DNA from: Candidatus Cryptobacteroides merdavium
GTDB taxonomy: Bacteria; Bacteroidota; Bacteroidia; Bacteroidales; UBA932
Assembly: GCA_017694755.1 (NCBI GenBank)
Contig: JADIMO010000042.1
Coordinates: 1 to 36,453, forward strand
Length of the DNA: 36,453 bases
Direction of reading: 5' to 3'
The notes beneath the pieces are model-generated. The model was not told the DNA's origin, searched no databases, and was given only the letters and a program-made list of their open reading frames with translations. Made by a program: the position numbers and the translations under genes. Positions 18,473-26,617 of the stretch are shown here, piece after piece (the stretch's first letter is position 1; each line of letters begins with the position of its first letter).

Positions 18473-20520
18473 TGAATGACAAAAATCCATTGCTGGAGGT
18501 GTCCCGATGTCCTTACGGGGCACCACAGTTCGACAAGATAAGGAACGGACATTATATGCCGGCATTCAGGGAGGCCCTGAAGGAAGCACGGGCAGAGGTT
18601 GACGCCATTGCTGATGACCCTTCGGAGCCGACATTTGAGAATACCATTGAACGGCTGGAGCATAGCGGGCGTACATTGGACAGGGTGTCGGGCATATTCT
18701 TCAATCTTCTGGAGGCGGAGTCGGATGATGAGATGCAGAAGATTGCGGAGGAAGTTTCCCCGCTTCTGACTGAGCATTCGATGTATGTGTCGCTGAACAG
18801 CAGGCTTTTCGAGCGGGTCAGGAAAGTGTATGAAAAGAAGGAAAGCCTCGGACTGGACAAGGAGGCGGCGATGCTGCTGGAAGACACCTACAAGTCCTTC
18901 ACACGCAACGGGGCGGCCCTTTCCGGTGAAGACAAGAAGACATACGGGAAATATGCCGAGGAACTTTCCCTGCTTTCTCTCCGTTTCGGGAAGAATGTCC
19001 TTGATGCTACCAATGCATACATGCTCAGGATAACGGACAGGTCAAGGCTGGAGGGGCTTCCGGACTATGTGTTGGAAACGGGAGCGGCAGCTGCAAAGGA
19101 AAAAGGTGTGGACGGCTGGGTCTTCACCCTGGAATATCCGAGCTACAGTCCTTTCATGAAATATTGCCGGGACAGGGAGCTGCGCAGGGAAATGTATATG
19201 GCCTACAGTACAAGGGGCGCATCAGGTAAGTACGACAACAGGCAGACGGTCAAAAGAATCACCGGGCTGCGCATGAAGATGGCTGAATTGCTCGGCTACG
19301 GTACATACGCCGACTATGCGCTGGAGGAACGGATGGCAAAGACATCCGCTGCGGTGGACTCTTTCCTTTCGGGGCTGCTGGGACGGACGCTTCCGTTCGC
19401 CCGGGTGGAGGTTGACAGACTGTTCAGCTTTGCAAAGGAAAACGGATTCACGGACAGCAGGCTCCAGCCATGGGACTTCCCTTATTGGGCGGAACGGTAT
19501 CAGGAGGCAGAATTTTCTCTGAATGAGGAACTTCTGAAGCCGTATTTCCGGCTTGAGAACTGCATTGAGGCAGTGCTGGGCCTTGCAGGGACACTGTATG
19601 GGCTGAGGTTTGAGGAAAGGCATGATATCCCTGTCTATCATAAGGATGTGAAGGTCTTTGACGTGACTGATGAGACAGGCAGGCATCTGGCTCTTTTCTA
19701 TGCCGACTTCTTCCCGCGTCCGGGCAAGAGGGGAGGGGCATGGATGACCGAGTTCCGTGGGCAGGGCGTCTTGAACGGCGTGGAGGAACGCCCTTTCATA
19801 AGCATAGTCACCAATTTCACGAAGCCGGGGAAGGATTCTCCGTCGCTCCTGACACATTCGGAACTTGTCACATTCCTTCATGAATTCGGACATGCCCTCC
19901 ACGGCATCATGGCAGAGGGCCGTTATCCTTCGCTCACCGGGACCAATGTGGCGAGGGATTTCGTGGAACTGCCGTCGCAGATAATGGAGAATTGGGCTTA
20001 CGAGCCTGAATATCTGGATTCGTTCGCAAAGGACTGGCGGACAGGTGAGCCGATTCCGCATGACCTCGTGAAAAAGATTGTGGATGCGCAGAATTATCTT
20101 GCCGGGTATTATCAGGTGCGCCAGCTCCAGTTCGGCATACTTGACATGGCCTGGAATACGCTAAAGACCCTTCCTGAAGAAGATGTGGAGGCGTTCGAGC
20201 GCAGGGTGCTGGAGCCGTCTTCAGTGCTGCCGAAGGCTGAGGGAACCATTATCTCGACATCGTTCAACCACATCTTTTCCGGTGGCTATGCTGCAGGATA
20301 CTATTCCTATAAATGGGCGGAGGCTCTTGAAGCAGATGCATTCTCGCTTTTCAAGGAGAAGGGGATATTCAGCCGGGAGGTCGCGGGCTCATTCAGGGAG
20401 AATATCCTTTCAAAGGGCGGTTCGGAAGATGCAGCGGTCCTGTACCGCAGGTTCAGGGGCAGGGATCCGGAGCCTGAGGCTCTGATGAGGAAGCTGGGAC
20501 TGACAGGCAGGCCTTCGTAA
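18469..20520 (+). CDS. dcp: M3 family metallopeptidase (peptidyl-dipeptidase Dcp-like)
   Basis: A 683-residue thimet-type zinc peptidase. The zinc-binding motif is His471-Glu472-x-x-His475 (FLHEFGHALHG), with the third ligand likely Glu507 in LPSQIMENW. The N-terminal helical part (NPLLEVSRCPYGAPQFDKI) and the length fit bacterial Dcp and oligopeptidase A. No signal peptide is visible, so it should act in the cytoplasm, releasing dipeptides from peptide C-termini or degrading short peptides. A second ATG at 18472 is equally possible as start. It overlaps the upstream zinc-finger gene by four bases. Dcp and oligopeptidase A (PrlC) are hard to separate by eye, so the symbol is provisional. Confidence 0.9.
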   Translation: MMNDKNPLLEVSRCPYGAPQFDKIRNGHYMPAFREALKEARAEVDAIADDPSEPTFENTIERLEHSGRTLDRVSGIFFNLLEAESDDEMQKIAEEVSPLLTEHSMYVSLNSRLFERVRKVYEKKESLGLDKEAAMLLEDTYKSFTRNGAALSGEDKKTYGKYAEELSLLSLRFGKNVLDATNAYMLRITDRSRLEGLPDYVLETGAAAAKEKGVDGWVFTLEYPSYSPFMKYCRDRELRREMYMAYSTRGASGKYDNRQTVKRITGLRMKMAELLGYGTYADYALEERMAKTSAAVDSFLSGLLGRTLPFARVEVDRLFSFAKENGFTDSRLQPWDFPYWAERYQEAEFSLNEELLKPYFRLENCIEAVLGLAGTLYGLRFEERHDIPVYHKDVKVFDVTDETGRHLALFYADFFPRPGKRGGAWMTEFRGQGVLNGVEERPFISIVTNFTKPGKDSPSLLTHSELVTFLHEFGHALHGIMAEGRYPSLTGTNVARDFVELPSQIMENWAYEPEYLDSFAKDWRTGEPIPHDLVKKIVDAQNYLAGYYQVRQLQFGILDMAWNTLKTLPEEDVEAFERRVLEPSSVLPKAEGTIISTSFNHIFSGGYAAGYYSYKWAEALEADAFSLFKEKGIFSREVAGSFRENILSKGGSEDAAVLYRRFRGRDPEPEALMRKLGLTGRPS

Positions 20521-20639
20521 CGGTGGGGAATATATTTCTGGTCAGGACCGGAATGCCTCTTAGGGAGTTTTTCCGGATAAGGATATTGAAAAATACAGAC
20601 AGGCTGCAACATTTTGTGCCGTCTTTCTGTCTTATATAA

Positions 20640-20662
20640 GCAATGCCAATTACAGGCATTGC
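20640..20662. other. Perfect hairpin downstream of the M3 peptidase gene
   Basis: GCAATGCC (20640-20647) pairs with GGCATTGC (20655-20662) across a 7-base loop. No T-tract follows, so it may be a 3' stabilising structure rather than an intrinsic terminator. Confidence 0.4.
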
Positions 20663-20672
20663 AGGGAACTGA

Positions 20673-20707
20673 TTGACTGGATGGCGTGATCCGTAACGGT
20701 ACCTTTG
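20673..20707 (+). promoter_or_regulatory. Likely promoter for the DUF2807 lipoprotein gene
   Basis: TACCTTTG (20700-20707) is an exact TAnnTTTG -7 box. A -33 candidate TTG (20673-20675) is 24 bases upstream, longer than usual. The predicted start near 20712 gives a leader of about 50 bases to the ATG at 20765. Confidence 0.45.
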
Positions 20708-20764
20708 ATTGCGCTTCAGGATAAGGATATTTTGTATATAATCACAAAACAGATAAAAATTGAT

Positions 20765-21550
20765 ATGAAAACTGTTGTCCTTATTGCGGCCGCGTGCGCC
20801 GTATGCCTTAATGTGTCTGGCTGCTCTGCCGGAGAAAAGCTATCGGGAATAAAAGAGACGAAAGGTTATGCAGTAGAGCCGGACTATGCTTCGCTGGATA
20901 TTTCCAATGCCATGGAGGTTTCTTTTTCCGAGACTGCGGATTCTGTCTACGTGACGGCAGATGAGTCGGTCATTGACTATGTGAGAGTGGAGAGAAACAG
21001 GAATGAACTCTGCCTGTATATCAAGTTCCCGGCACAATTCAGGAACTGGAATTATGGTGATGTCACTGTCGTGTTGCCTTACAGCACTTCCCTTGAAAGA
21101 GTGGATGTCAGCGGGGCAAGTTCATTGACTGCCGGAAGGGTATTTGAAGCGGAGCAATTTGCGGTTGATGTCACCGGAGCTTCTGATTTTGATGCGGCAG
21201 TACATGCGGACAAGGTGTCTGTTTCAGGTTCCGGCGCCTCATCCGTTTCTTGCGAAGTGGAAGCTTCATCTCTTGACATTGACCTTTCCGGAGCTTCTGA
21301 CGCAAGGCTTTCCGGCAGGGCAGGTATATGCAGTTTATCTGTGTCCGGGGCCTCATCTCTCAAAGGCCAGTCCGACTCCTGGATTGTGACGGACAATACT
21401 TCATGCGACATTTCCGGAGCCAGCAGAGCCCGCATAATATGCAACAAGTCGCTTTCCGGGGAAGTGTCAGGGGCTTCCACCCTTATCTATTCAGGAGATG
21501 CGGAGAGTGATGTCCATGTGTCAGGTGCCTCTTCGGTGAAAAAGAGGTAG
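20765..21550 (+). CDS. DUF2807 (head GIN-type) lipoprotein with SGAS repeats
   Basis: A 261-residue lipoprotein. The ATG at 20765 starts a signal peptide with lipobox VSGC (Cys20). Residues ~40-110 form a beta-rich head (YASLDISNAMEVSF...VTVVLPY). From about 117 onward there are eight or so repeats built on SGAS or TGAS (VDVSGASSLTAG, VDVTGASDFDA, IDLSGASDARL, LSVSGASSL, CDISGASRA, GEVSGASTL, VHVSGASSV), spaced 10-24 residues apart. Such repeats build a right-handed beta-helix in DUF2807 proteins, which are common and uncharacterised in Bacteroidota. It is probably anchored in the outer membrane or faces the periplasm. It has its own promoter-like box and is followed by a bidirectional terminator. 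Confidence 0.88.
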   Translation: MKTVVLIAAACAVCLNVSGCSAGEKLSGIKETKGYAVEPDYASLDISNAMEVSFSETADSVYVTADESVIDYVRVERNRNELCLYIKFPAQFRNWNYGDVTVVLPYSTSLERVDVSGASSLTAGRVFEAEQFAVDVTGASDFDAAVHADKVSVSGSGASSVSCEVEASSLDIDLSGASDARLSGRAGICSLSVSGASSLKGQSDSWIVTDNTSCDISGASRARIICNKSLSGEVSGASTLIYSGDAESDVHVSGASSVKKR

Positions 21551-21584
21551 AACATAAAATAAGGCGGGTCAAAAAAGATTTGAT

Positions 21585-21616
21585 AGGGGATGGCTTTCAT
21601 TTTTGAGCCATCCCCT
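21585..21616. terminator. Bidirectional terminator between DUF2807 gene and lptG
   Basis: AGGGGATGGCT (21585-21595) and AGCCATCCCCT (21606-21616) form a perfect 11-bp stem with a 10-base loop, followed by TTGTGTCATTT on the plus strand. It lies between the converging genes at 21550 and 21626 and could stop transcription from both sides. Confidence 0.75.
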
Positions 21617-21625
21617 TTGTGTCAT

Positions 21626-22717
21626 TTATTTCGGTGCGATCTTGTACAGGAGTCCAGCCACTATGGCAAAGAGGATGTTCGGCACCCACAGGGCTATCCC
21701 TGGCGGCAGAAAGTCAGTGTAGACGAACATCTGGCTGAACCGCATGAACAGGATATATGAGAAGCTCAGAGCAATCCCGATGCCGATGTTCCAGCCGATG
21801 CCGCCCCTCCTCTTTTTGGATGAGAGCGACACTCCCATTATGGTCAGGATGAATGCGGAGAACGGGAGGGCAAACCGGGTGTGCTTTTCGATGAGCGCTA
21901 CCTTGACATTCTCGTCCCCACGCATCTTCTGGACTTCTATCATATTGTTCAGCTCCTTGTAGGACAGGGTCTCTATGGAGCCCTTCTGGATGTAAAGGTC
22001 GCTCACATTCAGGTCTATGACGGTGTCCAGCTGGGCTCCTGTCCTGATCTGGTCTCCGAGGGCCGAGGTGTAGTCCCTGATGAAATATTTCTTCAGTCTC
22101 CAGGAGGCGGAAGTGCTGTCCCATACGGCGGTCTCTGCAGAAAGCTTTGACACAAGCCTGTTGTCCTTTATCTTTTCGAGGGTGAACCTGTATGCCGTGT
22201 TGTTCCATGAGCTGAATGATTCGACGAACACGAATTCTCCCGGGGCTATCTGGTAATGGATGTTCCTCGCGGTGGTCTTGTTGTGTCCCTTTATATACTT
22301 GCTCTCGAATTCGACCCTTATCTTGTTTGACTGGGGGATGACGAAAAGGTTCAGACTCAAGGAGAATATGGCGATCAGGGCTGCGGAAATCATATATGGC
22401 ACCATCATCCTGTGGAAACTGATGCCGCATGACAGGATGGCCACTATCTCGGAGTTGGCGGCCATCTTTGAAGTGAAGAAGATGACGGTGATGAACACGA
22501 ACAGAGGGCTGAACATGTTCATGAAATAAGGGATGAAATTGAGATAATAGTCGAATATGATGGCCTTGAGCGGGGCCTCCTTGCTCACGAAGTCATCGAT
22601 CTTCTCGCTTATGTCGAAGATGATGACTATGCCGATGATCAACAGGAGAGCCACGAAGAAAGTCAGGATGAATTTCTTGATTATGTATATGTCAAGCAGT
22701 CTGGGTTTGAGTTCCAT
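21626..22717 (-). CDS. lptG: LptG/LptF family permease (LPS export)
   Basis: A 363-residue permease of the YjgP/YjgQ family, with transmembrane segments near 12-34, 60-82 and 100-125, a large periplasmic beta domain (~130-265), then three more segments to 355. The N-terminus (LKPRLLDIYIIKKFILTFF) is typical. LptF and LptG form the inner-membrane dimer that, with the LptB ATPase, drives LPS to the outer membrane. The gene lies 12 bases after tgt, an arrangement I recall from other Bacteroidales. A second, longer permease of this family is encoded at 28654-31092 and looks like the LptF partner, so this one is labelled LptG. That F/G assignment is based on size and context. Confidence 0.88.
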   Translation of the reverse strand: MELKPRLLDIYIIKKFILTFFVALLLIIGIVIIFDISEKIDDFVSKEAPLKAIIFDYYLNFIPYFMNMFSPLFVFITVIFFTSKMAANSEIVAILSCGISFHRMMVPYMISAALIAIFSLSLNLFVIPQSNKIRVEFESKYIKGHNKTTARNIHYQIAPGEFVFVESFSSWNNTAYRFTLEKIKDNRLVSKLSAETAVWDSTSASWRLKKYFIRDYTSALGDQIRTGAQLDTVIDLNVSDLYIQKGSIETLSYKELNNMIEVQKMRGDENVKVALIEKHTRFALPFSAFILTIMGVSLSSKKRRGGIGWNIGIGIALSFSYILFMRFSQMFVYTDFLPPGIALWVPNILFAIVAGLLYKIAPK

Positions 22718-22729
22718 TGCCCTTCCGGT

Positions 22730-23860
22730 TTAAAGTCGTGTCATTATCTTTCTGACGGTTTCTTCTTTCCATGTGCTGAAGTCCCCCGCCTTGATATGCT
22801 TCCTTGCCTCGCGGACAAGGTCAAGGTAGAAGGCTAGGTTGTGTTCGCTGGCGATTTGTCCAGCGAATATTTCTCCGGCTACGAAAAGATGCCTCAGATA
22901 GGCTTTGCTGTATGTCCTGTCCACAAACGAGGAACCTTTCGGGTCAAGCGGCGAGAAGTCGTCCGCCCATTTGCGGTTGCGCATGTTCATGATTCCGTCC
23001 CATGTGAACAGCATGCCGTTCCTGCCGTTTCGCGTAGGCATCACGCAGTCGAACATGTCCACCCCCCTTGCGATTCCCTCAAGGATGTTGGCCGGAGTGC
23101 CCACTCCCATAAGATACCTCGGCCTGTCATCCGGAAGAATCGGGCAGACCACCTCCAGCATCTCGTACATCTGCTCCGTGGTCTCTCCCACGGACAATCC
23201 TCCTATGGCATAGCCTTCCCTGTCGAAGGACGCCGCGTGCTCGGCCGCCTCCCGTCTGAGTTCCGGGTAGACACAGCCCTGGACTATCGGGAAGAATGTC
23301 TGTGAATATCCGTACAGGGGGGCGGTGCTGTCGAAATGTCTTATGCACCTTTCCAGCCATGATTTGGTCAGATCGAGAGATTTCCTTGCGTATTCGAATG
23401 AAGCGTCCCCCGGAGTGCATTCGTCGAGGGCCATGATGATGTCGCCGCCGATGATGCGTTGGGTGTCCACATTGTTTTCAGGTGTGAACACATGCTTCGA
23501 ACCGTCTATGTGGGAGCGGAAGGTACATCCGTCCGGAGTGAGTTTCCTGATGGGGGAGAGGGAGAATACCTGGAATCCGCCGCTGTCAGTCAGTATCGGC
23601 CTGTCCCAGGAAATGAATCTGTGGAGACCTCCGGCGGCCTTGAGGATTTCCAGCCCCGGTCTGAGATAAAGGTGGTACGTGTTGCCGAGAATGATCTCGG
23701 CCTTGATGTCCTCCTTCAGATCCCTGTGGTATATACCCTTTACTGAACCCACCGTGCCGACGGGCATGAATATCGGCGTCTCGATCGTCCCGTGGTCCGT
23801 GGTGATGACTCCGCACCTGGCCGAAGATCCGCTGTCCGTATGTGTCTTGACGAATTTCAT
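22730..23860 (-). CDS. tgt: tRNA-guanine transglycosylase (queuosine synthesis), zinc-site variant
   Basis: A 376-residue Tgt that exchanges guanine-34 of GUN-anticodon tRNAs for a queuine precursor. The start at 23860 (MKFVKTHTDSG) matches the usual N-terminus; a longer frame adds MQNGRLRR. Core motifs are TDSGGFQVFSL (general acid/base Asp), VQGCVYPELR, GGLSVGE and FDCVMPTRNGR (nucleophilic Asp). Unusually, the zinc-site CxCxxC is replaced: Gly309, Ser311 and Asp314 stand where E. coli has Cys302, Cys304 and Cys307, while His340 aligns with His333 at the exact spacing. I recall the same loss in other Bacteroidota Tgt proteins, so the fold is probably stable without zinc. It is co-transcribed with lptG, 12 bases downstream. 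Confidence 0.95.
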   Translation of the reverse strand: MKFVKTHTDSGSSARCGVITTDHGTIETPIFMPVGTVGSVKGIYHRDLKEDIKAEIILGNTYHLYLRPGLEILKAAGGLHRFISWDRPILTDSGGFQVFSLSPIRKLTPDGCTFRSHIDGSKHVFTPENNVDTQRIIGGDIIMALDECTPGDASFEYARKSLDLTKSWLERCIRHFDSTAPLYGYSQTFFPIVQGCVYPELRREAAEHAASFDREGYAIGGLSVGETTEQMYEMLEVVCPILPDDRPRYLMGVGTPANILEGIARGVDMFDCVMPTRNGRNGMLFTWDGIMNMRNRKWADDFSPLDPKGSSFVDRTYSKAYLRHLFVAGEIFAGQIASEHNLAFYLDLVREARKHIKAGDFSTWKEETVRKIMTRL

Positions 23861-23898
23861 CCTTCGTAGTCTTCCGTTTTGCACAAAATTTCAAACTT

Positions 23899-23934
23899 CA
23901 AAGATAGTAAGAAACTGTTTAAAAATTTTCCAAA
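23899..23934 (-). promoter_or_regulatory. Likely tgt-lptG promoter
   Basis: On the minus strand, TATCTTTG reads from 23906 to 23899, an exact -7 box 38 bases upstream of the tgt ATG. TTTG at 23934-23931 could serve as the -33 element, but the 24-base spacing is longer than usual. Confidence 0.5.
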
Positions 23935-24109
23935 AAATCTTTTATGAAGCTTTCCTTCGTAAATTTCCTGAATTTTTCAGTCATACGGCATTGTCATACC
24001 GGGCACAGACAAGGTACTTTGGCCGTCATTCCCGATAATCATCAAATATTTCATGAAATTTATGCAGTAAAAATTTCAAGCAGTTCCTGAAAGTTGAAGA
24101 AAATACTTG

Positions 24110-24117
24110 TATCTTTG
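24110..24117 (+). promoter_or_regulatory. -7 promoter box for the nucleoside transporter gene
   Basis: TATCTTTG matches TAnnTTTG exactly and lies 46 bases before the ATG at 24164. No well-spaced -33 TTTG is present. Confidence 0.5.
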
Positions 24118-24163
24118 TTTCCATTGCCGCAAAATCGGCTTGTGCCACATAAAAAACAATGTC

Positions 24164-25486
24164 ATGAAAAGCAGATCCGTACGCATCAGACTGATCATAA
24201 TGAACTTCCTGCAGTTTGCCATCTGGGGTGCATATCTCACTTCAATGGGCAATTATCTCGGAAAGGCGGGACTTGCCGAAAACATAGGCTGGTTCTATTC
24301 CATGCAGGGTATAGTATCCATATTCATGCCTGCCCTCATAGGAATTGTCGCCGACAAGCTCATGCCTGCGCAGAAGGTCCTGAGTCTGTGCCACGGGATA
24401 GCCGGGGTGGCGATGCTTGCTGCAGGATACTACGGGATGACTGCCGGTCCCTCAGTGGAGTTCGGCGTGCTTTTCCCCCTGTATGCCCTGAGCGTGGCGT
24501 TCTTCATGCCCACGATTGCATTGTCCAACTCTGTGGCGTATACCGTGCTTGAAGACAACGGTTATGATACCGTGAAGGATTTCCCGCCCATCAGGGTCTT
24601 CGGAACCATCGGTTTCATCTGCAGCATGCTTTTCGTGAATTTCATGCGTGATGCGGACGGGGTGCAGTTCCAGTCCACATACAACCAGTTCCTCACATCC
24701 GGAGTGCTCGGTCTTGTGCTGATGTTCTATGCTTTCACTCTCCCGAACTGTCCTGTCAAGGCATCCAGGGAGAAGAAGGGGGTTGCCGACGCTCTCGGAC
24801 TCAAGGCATTCACCCTGTTCAAGGACAGGAACATGGCCACATTCTTCATATTCTCCATGCTTCTCGGAGTGGCCCTGCAGATAACTAACGGCTACGCCAA
24901 TCCGTTCATCACCAGCTTCAAGGCCATTCCTGAGTATCTCGGCACTTTCGGGGCCGAGAATGCCAATGCCCTCATTTCCATATCACAGGTGTCCGAAACC
25001 CTGGGCATCCTTCTGATACCGTTTGTGATGAAACGCTTCGGCATCAAGAAGGTCATGCTTATAGCGATGATCGCATGGGTATTCCGTTTCGGACTTTTCG
25101 GTGCCGGAAACCCCGGGCCGGGCGTGTGGATGTTCATCCTCTCCATGATAGTGTACGGCGTGGCATTCGACTTTTTCAACATCTCCGGCTCCCTCTATGT
25201 AAATGACAGGACCACTGAAGACATCCGCTCCAGCGCACAAGGCCTGTTCATGCTTATGACCAACGGGGTAGGGGCTTCGATAGGAATGATAGGCGCCCAG
25301 GCGGTGGTGAACCATTTCACGTATCCTGCTGAAGTGGACGGCATCATATACACCGTCGGGAACTGGAGCGCCGCATGGTACGTATTTGCCGGATATGCCC
25401 TCGTTGTCGCCATACTTTTTGCCCTTATATTCAAGGATCCCGGAGCAGAGAAGGCCAAGGCCGGGGCTGGCGCTTCCGGGAAATGA
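24164..25486 (+). CDS. NupG-type nucleoside:H+ symporter (MFS)
   Basis: A 440-residue inner-membrane transporter with about 12 hydrophobic helices. The ATG at 24164 is chosen because the N-terminus MKSRSVRIRLIIMNFLQFAI runs straight into the first helix, and a -7 box lies between it and the upstream TTG at 24107. Features of the NupG/XapB nucleoside family include NFLQFAIWGAYLTSMGNYL in helix 1, VADKLMPAQKVL in the first cytoplasmic loop, and PPIRVFGTIGFI near the middle. It should import nucleosides with protons; substrate range cannot be told from sequence. It is a single-gene unit followed by a terminator, and converges with ilvE. Confidence 0.88.
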   Translation: MKSRSVRIRLIIMNFLQFAIWGAYLTSMGNYLGKAGLAENIGWFYSMQGIVSIFMPALIGIVADKLMPAQKVLSLCHGIAGVAMLAAGYYGMTAGPSVEFGVLFPLYALSVAFFMPTIALSNSVAYTVLEDNGYDTVKDFPPIRVFGTIGFICSMLFVNFMRDADGVQFQSTYNQFLTSGVLGLVLMFYAFTLPNCPVKASREKKGVADALGLKAFTLFKDRNMATFFIFSMLLGVALQITNGYANPFITSFKAIPEYLGTFGAENANALISISQVSETLGILLIPFVMKRFGIKKVMLIAMIAWVFRFGLFGAGNPGPGVWMFILSMIVYGVAFDFFNISGSLYVNDRTTEDIRSSAQGLFMLMTNGVGASIGMIGAQAVVNHFTYPAEVDGIIYTVGNWSAAWYVFAGYALVVAILFALIFKDPGAEKAKAGAGASGK

Positions 25487-25489
25487 TAA

Positions 25490-25522
25490 TAAAAAAATAC
25501 CCCGTCACATACTGTGGCGGGG
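25490..25522. terminator. Bidirectional terminator between nucleoside transporter gene and ilvE
   Basis: CCCCGTCACA (25500-25509) pairs with TGTGGCGGGG (25513-25522) with one G-U pair and a TAC loop, ten base pairs in all. The A-run at 25490-25496 becomes TATTTTTTT after the stem on the minus strand, so it is a strong terminator for ilvE. For the plus-strand gene only ATTATTG follows. Confidence 0.8.
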
Positions 25523-25566
25523 ATTATTGTCTGTTCCCGGACGAAGCCGGGACCATCAGCTCTGTC

Positions 25567-26604
25567 CTATTCCACGAACACGCACCATCCGAAAGGATCT
25601 TCTGTTTCTCCATACTGGATGCCGGTGATCATGTTGTAGAGACGGAGACTTTTCGGCCCGCATGCGGTCTTTGATCCGAAGGTGTAGGATGTCACCTCGT
25701 CTGATTCAAGGAACGGCTTGTCGTCGATCTGGTATACCGGGGTGATGACCACGGCGGTTCCGCATTCTCCGGCCTCTTCGAAGCCTGACAGTTCCTCCAC
25801 TTCGATTTTTCGCCTTTCCACATCCATTCCCAGATATCTTGCAGCCGCCTCAAGTGACTTGTTGGTGATGGACGGGAGAATGGAGTCTGATTCAGGAGTG
25901 ATGTAGGTGTTGCCTTTGATGGCGAAGAAGTTCGATGAATTGAACTCATCGATGTATTTCTTCTCCGCAGGGTCGAGATACAATACTGCCTTATAGCCCT
26001 GCTTGTGGGCAAGGTTGTATGAGTAGAGGGAGGCTGCATAGTTTCCTCCGAGCTTGTAGCAGCCGCATCCGTTAGGGGCAGCCCTGTCGTAGTTCCTGGC
26101 TATGACTACATTTATAGGTTCGAGATTCCCGCCCGTGTATGCACCTACCGGTGAGCAGAGCATCAGGAAGATGCAGTCCTTAGATGAGTTGACACCAAGC
26201 TGCGGATTGACTCCGATGAGGGTCGGTCTCAGATACAATGAGGCGTGGGTCCCGTAAGGCGGCAGGAAGTCAATGTTCTCCTTTACGGCACGGATGCACA
26301 TTTCTATGAACATTTCCGTTGACGGGGCTTCTATGCCGAGGAATTTTGCCGACCTCTGCAGTCTGGCCGCATTTTCATCCGGCCTGAAGATGCGTATCTT
26401 GCCGTCCTTGCCGCGGAAGGCCTTCAGTCCCTCGAAGCATTCGATACTGTAATGCAGGGCACCTGCAAATGAACTGATCCTGATGGTGTCGTCGGTGTGG
26501 CTTTCCACTTCTCCCCATTTGCCGTCCTTGAAACTGCAGCTGAGAATGGTGTTTGTCTTCGTGTAGGAGAATGTTAGCCTGCTCCAGTCTATATTTGTTG
26601 CCAT
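25567..26604 (-). CDS. ilvE: Branched-chain amino acid aminotransferase
   Basis: A 345-residue fold-type IV PLP aminotransferase, of the long class II branched-chain form. It catalyses the last step of Val, Leu and Ile synthesis, or the first of their breakdown, with 2-oxoglutarate/glutamate as partner. The PLP lysine is Lys184 in GCGCYKLGGNYAASL. Other family motifs are ALHYSIECFEGLKAFRGKDG, ASLYLRPTLIG, IDEFNSSNFF and ECGTAVVITPVYQI. It begins 13 bases after ilvA and ends 45 bases before a strong terminator. The pairing with threonine dehydratase points to isoleucine synthesis. Confidence 0.95.
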   Translation of the reverse strand: MATNIDWSRLTFSYTKTNTILSCSFKDGKWGEVESHTDDTIRISSFAGALHYSIECFEGLKAFRGKDGKIRIFRPDENAARLQRSAKFLGIEAPSTEMFIEMCIRAVKENIDFLPPYGTHASLYLRPTLIGVNPQLGVNSSKDCIFLMLCSPVGAYTGGNLEPINVVIARNYDRAAPNGCGCYKLGGNYAASLYSYNLAHKQGYKAVLYLDPAEKKYIDEFNSSNFFAIKGNTYITPESDSILPSITNKSLEAAARYLGMDVERRKIEVEELSGFEEAGECGTAVVITPVYQIDDKPFLESDEVTSYTFGSKTACGPKSLRLYNMITGIQYGETEDPFGWCVFVE

Positions 26605-26617
26605 TGCCGTATAAGAT

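Larger units (their letters stand above)
23861..24163. other. Divergent promoter region between tgt and the nucleoside transporter
   Basis: This 303-base A/T-rich gap has no gene. It holds -7 boxes for both flanking genes (annotated separately) and two direct GTCAT(A/T)CC repeats (23993-24004 and 24025-24035) that may be a degenerate trace of the GTCATTCC repeat family. Confidence 0.45.
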
